Source: an uncultured Burkholderiales bacterium | GTDB taxonomy: Bacteria; Pseudomonadota; Gammaproteobacteria; Burkholderiales; Burkholderiaceae_D | Direction of reading: 5' to 3' | Assembly (NCBI GenBank): GCA_937872165.1 | Contig: CALMOR010000229.1 | Coordinates: 1-7,189 of the forward strand | DNA: 7,189 bases | Part shown: one piece after another, positions 1 through 5,957 of the stretch | Layout: every line of letters starts with the position of its first letter | Position numbering within the stretch: position 1 is the first letter of the stretch | The notes under the pieces: generated by a model | Databases searched by the model: none | The model's input: only the letters and a program-made list of their open reading frames with translations | What the model was told of the DNA's origin: nothing | Position numbers and translations under genes: made by a program

Positions 1-338
1 CCGCGCACCGTGCGCGGATCGATGCGGGTGAGGCGGCGACGGCTGCCGTCGATCGATTCGATCTCGAGCGCATCGCGGCCGAGCGAGACGCGCTCGCAGT
101 CGACCGCGTGACGGGCGTAGATCAACAACGCGACGCCGAGCGCCGTCATTTCGAGGACCGAGAACGGAAGCACCATCCAGGCACCCCGCAGCAGGAATAC
201 CGTCGCGATGATCGCCGAAGCGGCGACCAGCGACAGATAGAAGGCGCCGAGTTGTGCGGGCGTGAGCGCGCAGTTGCGGCTCAGCATCCAGACCCGCTGC
301 TTGCCGGAAGCCGTGTCCGCCTCGTGTACCCGAAACAT
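1..338 (-). CDS. DUF2244 family integral membrane protein, 3' end missing
   Basis: This reading frame starts at an ATG (336-338, minus strand) and stays open to the left edge, giving 112 residues and no stop, so the C-terminus lies outside the window. After a short polar N-terminus with a WMLSRNCALTP motif there are two hydrophobic segments, about residues 31-50 and 54-74, joined by a short turn. A soluble part follows that begins HAVDCERVSLGRDALEIES. This layout matches the DUF2244 family of small inner-membrane proteins, whose function is unknown. In betaproteobacteria such genes are often found beside cytochrome c oxidase genes; that is recalled knowledge and nothing here tests it. A good promoter lies about 130 bp upstream (471-499). 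No convincing Shine-Dalgarno precedes the ATG. An upstream in-frame TTG exists (354-356), but the sequence before the ATG does not look conserved. Confidence 0.8.
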   Translation of the reverse strand, partial: MFRVHEADTASGKQRVWMLSRNCALTPAQLGAFYLSLVAASAIIATVFLLRGAWMVLPFSVLEMTALGVALLIYARHAVDCERVSLGRDALEIESIDGSRRRLTRIDPRTVR

Positions 339-470
339 CGCCCGACCCCGTTGCAACCCGACCCGCCGCTCGATCGCCCGAAGCGGAGCGCATTCCGTCC
401 GTACCACCGTTGAAGCAGCAAGGAAGCGCGAATCCCGAAGGATCGGGGACGGCCTTTTTTGCGCCGTCGG

Positions 471-499
471 ATTATAGGGAGTTCGCCTGTGAGCGGCAA
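471..499 (-). promoter_or_regulatory. Sigma70-type promoter for the DUF2244 gene
   Basis: On the minus strand, TTGCCG (494-499) is followed after exactly 17 bases by a perfect TATAAT (471-476). That is close to the housekeeping sigma70 consensus and stands out in sequence this GC-rich. The expected start of transcription is near 464, which would give the DUF2244 gene a leader of about 125 nt. Two small inverted repeats sit just downstream: 448-453 with 463-468 (GACGGC/GCCGTC) and 434-438 with 443-447 (CCCGA/TCGGG). The first spans the predicted start site, so only the second would be fully in the RNA. I infer that DUF2244 is transcribed separately from bioC upstream. No transcript data support this. 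Confidence 0.6.
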
Positions 500-559
500 G
501 CCGGGGGCGTCCCGGACGTGGCGCGAATCCACCGCGCTGGCGACTCTTCGCCGGCGGCG

Positions 560-1453
560 TCAGCGCGACCGCTGCACCTTGACGATCGTCTCGCCGCGAC
601 TGGTGGTCCGCGGCTCGCCCTTCCACGCATGGGCGAAGACGAGCTCGAAGGTCAGCGCGTAGCGGCCGCTCGCGTCGCGCGCCGTTTCGAGCGCGGCCTC
701 GACGCGACGTCGGTGGTCGCGCCCGTGCAGGCCGCGCGGGCGCGCGAGCGACGCGTTGCCGCCGAGCGCGCGGACGTCGCGCCACAGGCTCTCGGGCCGC
801 GCATAGGTCAGCGTCAGTCGTTCCATGTCGACCACCGGCGTCGTGAAGCCCGACGAGACGAGCATGTCGCCGTAGTCGTGCATGTCGGTGAAGGGCATCA
901 CGTGCCGCGCACCGTCGACCGCGGCGAACGCGGCCGCCACTTCGCGCAGCGTGTCGGGACCGAAGGCCGAGAAGGCGACCAGCCCGCCCACGCGCGCGAC
1001 CCGGCTCCACTCGGGCAGCACGCGGTGCGGCTCGGGGCTCCAGTGCAACGCGAGGTTCGACCACAGGACGTCGATGCTTCGCGCGGCGAACGGCAACGCC
1101 GCGAAGTCGGCCTGCACGCGGGAAGGACCGGCCGTGCGCACGAAGAAGCGGGAGAGGCCTCCCCGGCGAGCGGGATCTTCGATCCGTCGCAAGCGCGGCA
1201 GCGAACGATCGACGCCGAAGACCGCGGCCCCTTCGAAGCGCTCGCGGAGCATCGCAAGATCCGCGCCCGTACCGCAACCGAGGTCCGCGACCCGCGACGC
1301 ATCGACGCGGACGGTCGCGAGGCGATCCAGCATCCGCCGCGCCACTTCGCGCTGCAGGAAGTCGTCGACGTCGAGCAGGCGGTTCGCGGCGAAGAGGCGC
1401 TCGACCCTCCCCGCGTCGATGGCGAGGCGCTCGTCACCGTCGGCGGCGCTCAA
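560..1453 (-). CDS. bioC: Malonyl-ACP O-methyltransferase (BioC-like)
   Basis: This is a class I SAM-dependent methyltransferase of about 297 residues. Motif I DLGCGTG is at residues 57-63, the acidic residue ending beta-2 is in FGVDRS (D82), and the post-I motif QADFAALPF has D116. NLALHW at 133-138 and the later FSAFGPDTLRE, an ALGGNA element and a C-terminal FELVFAHAWKG are typical of BioC rather than UbiE/COQ5. BioC methylates the free carboxyl of malonyl-ACP so that the fatty-acid cycle can build pimeloyl-ACP for biotin. No other biotin gene is in the window, so a different substrate cannot be excluded. The start is uncertain. No ATG lies near the conserved N-terminal part (IDAGRVERLFAA), and I chose the TTG at 1451-1453 because it falls just before that part. 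An in-frame GTG at 1634-1636 would add 61 arginine-rich residues and overlap comF. The gene is divergent from comF. Confidence 0.8.
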   Translation of the reverse strand: MSAADGDERLAIDAGRVERLFAANRLLDVDDFLQREVARRMLDRLATVRVDASRVADLGCGTGADLAMLRERFEGAAVFGVDRSLPRLRRIEDPARRGGLSRFFVRTAGPSRVQADFAALPFAARSIDVLWSNLALHWSPEPHRVLPEWSRVARVGGLVAFSAFGPDTLREVAAAFAAVDGARHVMPFTDMHDYGDMLVSSGFTTPVVDMERLTLTYARPESLWRDVRALGGNASLARPRGLHGRDHRRRVEAALETARDASGRYALTFELVFAHAWKGEPRTTSRGETIVKVQRSR

Positions 1454-1524
1454 AAGGCCGCCCCGTCGTCCGCCGATCGGACGATGCGGTGTCGTGCTGT
1501 CAGGTCCACAGTCGCCAGGCCCTT

Positions 1525-1599
1525 CGCTCCGTCGTCGTTCGGCTCGATCGTGCGCCTGATCTCGCTCCGTCCGGATCCATCCACCGCGTCCGCTCCGTC
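1525..1599. repeat. Three direct copies of the 9-mer CGCTCCGTC upstream of comF
   Basis: CGCTCCGTC occurs at 1525-1533, 1563-1571 and 1591-1599, all in the same orientation, inside the 161-bp gap between the divergent bioC and comF starts. The offsets are 38 and 28 bases. These are not multiples of three, so the repetition is not explained by a repeated codon pattern in one frame. The copies could be binding sites for a regulator, or chance in GC-rich DNA. I see no convincing -10/-35 pair for either gene in this gap. Confidence 0.35.
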
Positions 1600-1614
1600 C
1601 GCCCCAACGCTCCC

Positions 1615-2310
1615 GTGCTCGACTGGCTCTTCCCACCGAACTGCGTCCTCTGCGGAACGCGTGGCCGACCGCTCTGCGATCCCTGTCGCGACGAGGCCGT
1701 CGCAGGCCTCGCGTCCTGCTGCCGACGCTGCGCGCTTCCGCTGCCCGACGCCTCGTTCGCGCACGAATGCGGCCGCTGCCTGCGACGGCGCCCCTCCTTC
1801 GACGCGACGCTCGCCGCGGCCACCTACGAAGCGCCCTTCGACCAGCTGGTCCGGGGCCTGAAGTACGGCGCCACTCTGGCCTATGCTCCGCTGCTCGCCG
1901 ATCTGCTGCACGACCGCCTCGTCGCCGATCCCCGCATCGACCGCGACGGCATCGATCGGCTGCTGCCCGTCCCGTTGTCGCGCGAACGCATCGCGTCGCG
2001 CGGCTTCAACCAGTCCATCGAGATCGCCCGCACGCTCGCACGACGCCTGGACAAGCCCATCGACCGCGTCAGCGTGCTGCGTCTGCACGACACGTCGCCA
2101 CAGGCATCGCTGCCTCTCTCGGCGCGTCGACGCAACATGCGCGGCGCGTTCGCGGTCGTCGACGCGCGGAGGGCATCGATCGCCGGGTCGCGCATCGCGC
2201 TCGTCGACGACGTGATGACCACCGGCGCCACGCTCGACGAACTCGCGAAGACCCTCAAGCGCGCGGGCGCGACCAGCGTCGTGAACCTCGTCGTCGCGCG
2301 CACGCCGTGA
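1615..2310 (+). CDS. comF: ComF family phosphoribosyltransferase-like protein
   Basis: With the GTG at 1615 as start the protein is 231 residues, the normal ComF length. It begins MLDWLFPPNC as the family does. The N-terminus carries four CxxC pairs (C10/C13, C21/C24, C36/C39, C52/C55), the zinc-binding module of ComF. Next come YEAPFDQLVRGLKYG and LLPVPLSRERIASRGFNQS, both family hallmarks. The PRPP-binding motif of type I phosphoribosyltransferases, LVDDVMTTGAT, is at 196-206. ComF proteins are cytoplasmic and are needed for natural transformation in several bacteria (for example Haemophilus and Bacillus), probably during DNA uptake across the inner membrane; no phosphoribosyl acceptor is established. 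The frame is open further upstream to a GTG at 1489, but those 42 residues look non-coding. The stop is 24 bases before trmL, so the two are probably co-transcribed. Confidence 0.9.
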   Translation: MLDWLFPPNCVLCGTRGRPLCDPCRDEAVAGLASCCRRCALPLPDASFAHECGRCLRRRPSFDATLAAATYEAPFDQLVRGLKYGATLAYAPLLADLLHDRLVADPRIDRDGIDRLLPVPLSRERIASRGFNQSIEIARTLARRLDKPIDRVSVLRLHDTSPQASLPLSARRRNMRGAFAVVDARRASIAGSRIALVDDVMTTGATLDELAKTLKRAGATSVVNLVVARTP

Positions 2311-2334
2311 CCCGCGGACCGGCGCGCTGATCGC

Positions 2335-2811
2335 ATGTTCAACGTCGTGCTGGTCTCGCCCGAGATCCCGCCCAACACCGGCAACGTGATCCGGCTCTGC
2401 GCCAACACCGGCTCGCGGCTCCACCTGATCGAGCCGCTCGGCTTCCCGCTCGACGACGCGCGCATGCGGAGAGCCGGCCTCGACTACCACGAGTACGCGT
2501 CGATGCAGGTGCATCGCGACTGGCCGGCCTTCGTCGAGACCGAACGGCCCGACGCCGATCGCCTGTTCGCGTTGACGACCCGCGGGACGGTCCGTCCGCA
2601 CGACGTCGCGTTCGCGCCGGGCGACTGGCTGGTGTTCGGGTCCGAGACGCGCGGCCTCCCCGACGACGTGAGAGACCGCTTCCCCGCCGAACGTCGGCTG
2701 CGACTGCCGATGCGACCGGGCCAGCGCAGTCTCAACCTGTCGAACGCGGTCGCCGTCGTCGTCTTCGAGGCCTGGCGTCAGAACGGGTTCGCGGACGGGA
2801 CCGTGCCGTGA
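2335..2811 (+). CDS. trmL: tRNA (cytidine/uridine(34)-2'-O)-methyltransferase TrmL
   Basis: This small SPOUT-class (SpoU/TrmH fold) RNA methyltransferase has 158 residues, the usual TrmL length, and has no added N-terminal RNA-binding domain. Diagnostic motifs are PEIPPNTGNVIRLCANT at residues 9-25, FGSETRGLP at 101-109 (glycine-rich SAM-binding loop of the trefoil knot) and RSLNLSNAVAVVVFEAWR starting at 131. TrmL works as a dimer in the cytoplasm. It 2'-O-methylates the wobble nucleotide of tRNA-Leu isoacceptors, which supports accurate decoding. The ATG is clear because the conserved sequence begins at residue 2. It sits 24 bases after comF on the same strand. Its stop is only 16 bases from the stop of convergent gpsA. 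Confidence 0.93.
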   Translation: MFNVVLVSPEIPPNTGNVIRLCANTGSRLHLIEPLGFPLDDARMRRAGLDYHEYASMQVHRDWPAFVETERPDADRLFALTTRGTVRPHDVAFAPGDWLVFGSETRGLPDDVRDRFPAERRLRLPMRPGQRSLNLSNAVAVVVFEAWRQNGFADGTVP

Positions 2812-2827
2812 GCCGATGCCGTGGGCT

Positions 2828-3808
2828 TCAATGTTCGTGGCGCGGCGCGCGCGCGAGCAAGGTGCCCAGCGCCTCGCGAGGAGCGAGGCCGTCGAACAGG
2901 ATGGCCGCGACCGCGGCGGTGATCGGCATGTCGATCCCGAGGCCTTCGGCGCTGGCCTTCACCGAACGCGCGCAACGAATGCCCTCGGCGACGTGGCCGA
3001 TCGACGCGAGCGCATGCTCGAGCGTGTCGCCCTGCCCGAGCGCGAGACCGACCCGACGATTGCGCGACAGCCCGCCGGTGCACGTCAGGATCAGGTCGCC
3101 GACGCCGGTCAGGCCCATCAGGGTCTCGGCCGATCCTCCGAGCGCGACCCCGTAGCGCATCATCTCGGACAGCCCGCGCGTCAAGAGGGCCGCACGCGCA
3201 TTGGCGCCGAGCTCGAGCCCGTCGGAGATGCCGGCGGCGACCGCCATCACGTTCTTGACGGCCCCTCCGACCTCGACCCCGACGACGTCCGACGATCGAT
3301 AGACGCGCACCGCGCCGCCGTGCAGCGTGTGGACGATGCGCTCGGCGAGCACCTCGTCGGCCGACGCGGCCGTCAACGCGACCGGCAGCCCGGCGGCCAC
3401 TTCGCTCGCGAAGCTCGGCCCCGACAGTGCCGCGGCGGGAATGCCGGGCAGCACCGCGGCCAGGACCTGATGCGGCAACAGATGGGTATCGTCCTCGAGG
3501 CCCTTGCAGACGCAGACGACCTGACGCGGCTTCAGCGGCGCGAGCGCGACGCCCGCCGCGCGCAGTCCCGCGACCGGCGTCGCGATGACGACCAGTTCGG
3601 CGTCGTGCGCGGCCGCCTCGAGATCGCCGGTGACGAGCAACGCGTCCGGGAGCGCGAAGCCGGGGAGATAGCGGACGTTCTCGCGCACCCGCCGCAGCGC
3701 ATCGACCAGCGACGGATCGCGCGCATGCAGCGTCACTTCGTGACGGCGCGCCGCGACCACCGCGAGTGCGGTTCCCCAGGCACCCGCACCGAGGATCGAG
3801 ATGCGCAT
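2828..3808 (-). CDS. gpsA: NAD(P)-dependent glycerol-3-phosphate dehydrogenase
   Basis: GpsA reduces dihydroxyacetone phosphate to sn-glycerol-3-phosphate, the backbone precursor of phospholipids, in the cytoplasm. The 326 residues match the family length. The N-terminal Rossmann motif GAGAWG is at 7-12 and ENVRYLPG at 43-50. VVIATPV is at 73-79 and the CKG loop has K102. SGPSFASEVAAGLP is at 129-142, the catalytic lysine is K185 in GGAVKNVMAV, and MGLTGVGDLILTCTG at 231-245 leads into the substrate-binding SRNRRVG. All expected catalytic elements are present. The ATG is fixed by the Rossmann strand starting at residue 2, although no clear Shine-Dalgarno precedes it. The gene lies 29 nt downstream of the SH3 protein and is the last gene of the minus-strand cluster. 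It ends facing trmL with no visible terminator. Confidence 0.95.
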   Translation of the reverse strand: MRISILGAGAWGTALAVVAARRHEVTLHARDPSLVDALRRVRENVRYLPGFALPDALLVTGDLEAAAHDAELVVIATPVAGLRAAGVALAPLKPRQVVCVCKGLEDDTHLLPHQVLAAVLPGIPAAALSGPSFASEVAAGLPVALTAASADEVLAERIVHTLHGGAVRVYRSSDVVGVEVGGAVKNVMAVAAGISDGLELGANARAALLTRGLSEMMRYGVALGGSAETLMGLTGVGDLILTCTGGLSRNRRVGLALGQGDTLEHALASIGHVAEGIRCARSVKASAEGLGIDMPITAAVAAILFDGLAPREALGTLLARAPRHEH

Positions 3809-3837
3809 TCAGGGATGGCCGGCGAATCGACGCCGGC

Positions 3838-4317
3838 TCACTCGCCCCACACGCTCTGGACCCTGACGAATCCGCTCGGACCGTCGCGATGGCGCACGCC
3901 GACCCAGCCACCGGACGGGGGCGACGCGAGATCGAGCAACACGCCCGGCTGCACCCTGAACAGGACCGGCGCACTGTCGTCGGCGCTCGCGCGCACGTCG
4001 ACCGGAGCGGGATCGGTGGCCACGACGGTCCGCTTGTCGACGAGGGACTTCTTCTCGATCCACGAGAACGCGCCGCTCGAATCGCGCACCCGCAACCAGT
4101 CGCCCTGCACGACGATGATCTCCACCGGCATGCCGCGCGGGGCGACGGCCGTCTTCGTGCCGCGCAGCGTCGGCGCGTCGTAGAGGATCGCCGGGTCGCC
4201 GCCCACCGACTTGAAATCGGCACGCGCGGGCCCCGCCGCCAGCAGCAGGGTCGACGCGACCGACATCATCAGCGACCCGCTGCGGAACTCGCCACCACGT
4301 ACGCGCGGGCGGATCAT
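3838..4317 (-). CDS. Exported protein with two bacterial SH3 domains
   Basis: The predicted protein has 159 residues. The N-terminus is a Sec-type signal peptide: several arginines, then a hydrophobic core (SVASTLLLAAG, about residues 19-29), with probable cleavage after ARA at 31-33. Two SH3-like segments follow, at about 40-97 and 98-157. The first contains LRGTKTAVAPRGMPVEII and GDWLRVRDSSGAFSWI; the second has VDVRAS, VQPGVLLDL and GWVGVRHRDGPSGFV. The GxWxxVR pattern in both is typical of bacterial SH3_3/SH3_4 domains, which often bind peptidoglycan or peptides. There is no enzymatic domain and no cysteine, so I infer a small periplasmic binding or scaffold protein of unknown specific function. 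Its start is 8 nt after the secB stop, implying co-transcription. M17 or M18 are alternative starts but would remove most of the charged signal-peptide n-region. Confidence 0.8.
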   Translation of the reverse strand: MIRPRVRGGEFRSGSLMMSVASTLLLAAGPARADFKSVGGDPAILYDAPTLRGTKTAVAPRGMPVEIIVVQGDWLRVRDSSGAFSWIEKKSLVDKRTVVATDPAPVDVRASADDSAPVLFRVQPGVLLDLASPPSGGWVGVRHRDGPSGFVRVQSVWGE

Positions 4318-4325
4318 GGTCGTGT

Positions 4326-4811
4326 CTATTGCAGCGGCGTGCCCGCCGACGTGACGAGCGACGAGGGCTGGCTGCCTTCGAGCGATGCCTTGCGCTGGTT
4401 GAAGAAGGCCTCGAAGTTGATCTCGGCCAGATGGATCGGCGGGAAGCCGGTCCGCGTGATCAGGTCCGCGAGGTTGGCGCGCAGATACGGATAGATGATG
4501 TTGGGACAGACGATGCCGAGCAACGGCTCCATCTGGTCGTCCGGCACGTTGCGGATCTCGAAGATGCCGCCCTGCTTGGCCTCGACGAGGAACGCGACCT
4601 GCTCCTTGACGCGGGTCGTCACCGTGACCGTGACCGTGACCTCGTGGATGCCGTCGAGGACCGCGGCATTGGAAACGTCGAGCTGCACCTCGACGTTCGG
4701 CGGATCGGTCTCGAGGAAGATCTGCGGCGCGTTGGGGATCTCGAGCGACGCGTCCTTCAGGTAGATGCGCTGGATGTTGAACGTCGGTTGAGCTGGGGTC
4801 GTTTCGGCCAT
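4326..4811 (-). CDS. secB: Protein-export chaperone SecB
   Basis: SecB is a cytoplasmic tetrameric chaperone that keeps precursor proteins unfolded and hands them to SecA at the translocon. The 161-residue product fits the family. QRIYLKDASLEIPNAPQIF spans 14-32 and VEVQLDV 40-46. The beta strand EVTVTVTVTTRVKE is at 57-70, AFLVEAKQGGIFEI at 73-86, and the strongly conserved LLGIVCPNIIYPYLRANLA at 97-115. FPPIHLAEINFEAFF at 123-137 forms the C-terminal helical region. The tail after about 140 is polar and probably flexible, as usual. The ATG is supported by the typical short disordered N-terminus (AETTPAQPTFN); only a weak GAAG lies upstream. A 74-nt gap separates it from grxC, the longest inside this cluster. 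A short tandem repeat of ACCGTG (4621-4641, plus strand) encodes the alternating Val-Thr strand. Confidence 0.96.
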   Translation of the reverse strand: MAETTPAQPTFNIQRIYLKDASLEIPNAPQIFLETDPPNVEVQLDVSNAAVLDGIHEVTVTVTVTTRVKEQVAFLVEAKQGGIFEIRNVPDDQMEPLLGIVCPNIIYPYLRANLADLITRTGFPPIHLAEINFEAFFNQRKASLEGSQPSSLVTSAGTPLQ

Positions 4812-4885
4812 GTCGTCTTCGTTGGTTTGTGCGACGTGCGGGGACGCACGCTGTTCGTGACCGCTCCCGACCGGGAACGCGTCGG

Positions 4886-5164
4886 TTAGGAAGAGGCGCC
4901 CGCGGACGGCGACAGCATCGTCGACAGCTGGCCCGTCCGATCGAGCGCGGCGAGGTCGTCGTAGCCGCCGACGTGGTGCTCGCCGATGTAGATCTGCGGG
5001 ACGGTGCGGCGACCGGTCCTCGTCATCATGTCCTGACGGGCGGCGGGGTCGAGGTCGATGCGGACCTTCTCGATCTCGGTCACGCCCTTCGAGCGCAGCA
5101 GGCGTTCGGCCATCACGCAGAACGGACAGACGGCGGTGCTGTACATGCGGACGGGCGTACTCAT
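4886..5164 (-). CDS. grxC: Glutaredoxin 3 (GrxC type)
   Basis: A 92-residue dithiol glutaredoxin, which uses glutathione to reduce disulfides and mixed disulfides in the cytoplasm. The active site is C13-P-F-C16. The family most often has CPYC, so Tyr is replaced by Phe here; both cysteines are kept. The cis-proline motif TVPQIYIGEHHVGG follows, then a YDDLAALDRTGQL helix, both typical of GrxC. The reading frame is open upstream to an ATG 45 codons earlier, but the start at 5162-5164 is chosen because the protein then begins MSTPVRMYSTAVCPFC like its homologues. It is also preceded by a good AAGGAG with a 5-nt spacer. The start is 10 nt after the rhodanese stop. The pairing with a rhodanese suggests a shared role in thiol or sulfur redox, which is inference. 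Confidence 0.93.
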   Translation of the reverse strand: MSTPVRMYSTAVCPFCVMAERLLRSKGVTEIEKVRIDLDPAARQDMMTRTGRRTVPQIYIGEHHVGGYDDLAALDRTGQLSTMLSPSAGASS

Positions 5165-5169
5165 CGGAT

Positions 5170-5175
5170 CTCCTT
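5170..5175 (-). promoter_or_regulatory. Shine-Dalgarno of grxC, overlapping the rhodanese stop
   Basis: On the minus strand the sequence reads TGAAGGAG, five bases, then ATG. The TGA (5175-5177) ends the rhodanese and shares its A with the AAGGAG (5170-5175) that serves grxC. This decides the grxC start. It also suggests that ribosomes ending the rhodanese help to start grxC (translational coupling). Confidence 0.8.
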
Positions 5176-5786
5176 CAGGCGGCACGAGGACGCGAAGCCT
5201 CGGTGGCGACGAGCTCTTCGGACGGCGCCGCAGGCACGCCGGCTTCGACCGGAGCGACGACCGCCGCATCGTTGGCGTCCGCCGTAGGCCGCTGACCACC
5301 CCGGCTCGCCCGACCGCGCTGGTCGGCGCGGCCCTTGCGGCCGGCGTCGCGAGGCGGCGCCTTCGTGTTGTCGCGGCCCGGCTGCACCAGCGGCAACCCG
5401 GCCTGCTTCCATGCGGCCACCCCGCCCGCGAGCGCGTGGGCCTCCGCGAAGCCTTCCGCGACGAAGACCGCGACGGCCCGCGACGAGTCCTGTCCCGATC
5501 CGCAGACCACGAGCACCGGCCGCGACTTGAAGCGGATCAGTTCACTCGCGCGATCCTTCAGCACCGCGAACGGCAGGTTGCGTGCACCGGCGAGCGAGCC
5601 GGCCGCGAAGTCCTTCTCGTCGCGCACGTCGACGACGATCGCGTTGCGATGGTTGATCAGTCGCGTGGCGAGCATCGGACTCAACGAAGCCGAGCCGCCG
5701 CCACGCCTGATCAGCGGCCAGAGCAACAGCCCGCCGCTGACGAGCGCGATGGCGAAGAGATAGACGTTGTCGATGAAGAATTTCAC
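5175..5786 (-). CDS. Membrane-anchored rhodanese-like protein with a long low-complexity tail
   Basis: Residues 1-25 (MKFFIDNVYLFAIALVSGGL and on) form a single N-terminal membrane anchor, followed by RR and a glycine linker. Residues about 35-135 are a single rhodanese domain with VVDVRDEKDFAAGSLAGARNLP at 51-72, the candidate catalytic cysteine C95 in VVCGSGQDSSRAV, and GGVAAWKQAGLP near the end. Rhodaneses move sulfane sulfur through a persulfide on this cysteine; the physiological substrate is unknown. By topology rules the RR after the segment suggests a cytoplasmic domain. The start is a GTG (5784-5786), supported by the family-typical MKFFIDN N-terminus. Residues 136-203 are unusual. 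This tail has a basic Arg/Gly-rich half (about 138-165) and then an Ala/Val/Glu/Pro half, with no predicted fold. As I recall, the family normally ends soon after the domain. First gene of a five-gene minus-strand cluster. Confidence 0.88.
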   Translation of the reverse strand: MKFFIDNVYLFAIALVSGGLLLWPLIRRGGGSASLSPMLATRLINHRNAIVVDVRDEKDFAAGSLAGARNLPFAVLKDRASELIRFKSRPVLVVCGSGQDSSRAVAVFVAEGFAEAHALAGGVAAWKQAGLPLVQPGRDNTKAPPRDAGRKGRADQRGRASRGGQRPTADANDAAVVAPVEAGVPAAPSEELVATEASRPRAA

Positions 5787-5957
5787 GGCAGGATGCGGGG
5801 CCGGCGGTCACCGGAAGCAGGTGGAAGGGCGGAAGTATGCTCGACGAGCGAGGCCGACATCGACCGGGGCCACGGACCCGTTCCCGCGTTGCAGGACCCG
5901 GTGCGGGTGATCATGATGCCGGTCTCCCCGAAGGGGCGCGGGGAATACCGGACGCGC

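Noticed and set aside
434..460. A hairpin (CCCGA/TCGGG) followed by T6, resembling a plus-strand intrinsic terminator
   Set aside because: The T run starts seven bases after a 5-bp stem, and no plus-strand gene ends here. It lies in the leader of the minus-strand DUF2244 gene.
539..552. GGCGA/TCGCC hairpin just after the bioC stop, as a possible bioC terminator
   Set aside because: The stem is short and there is no U-tract after it in the bioC direction. Such stems are common by chance at this GC content.
1489..1614. GTG at 1489 as the comF start
   Set aside because: The 42 added residues show no family similarity, whereas the GTG at 1615 yields the typical MLDWLFPPNC start and normal length.
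410..1861. A 483-codon open frame on the plus strand across the bioC region
   Set aside because: It is antisense to a clear methyltransferase with conserved motifs. Its translation is Arg/Ala/Pro-rich with no recognisable domain, as expected of a shadow frame in GC-rich DNA.
2816..4183. A 455-codon plus-strand open frame opposite gpsA
   Set aside because: It is the reverse-strand shadow of gpsA and the SH3 gene, with low-complexity composition and no domain.
2778..4223. A 481-codon minus-strand open frame overlapping gpsA and the SH3 gene
   Set aside because: It is out of frame with gpsA and the SH3 protein on the same strand. It has long Arg/Gly runs and no motif; the two real genes explain the region.
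4621..4641. ACCGTG tandem repeat as a phase-variable or mobile repeat
   Set aside because: It has only 3.5 copies of a six-base unit that keep the frame. It encodes the alternating Val-Thr beta strand normal at this place in SecB.
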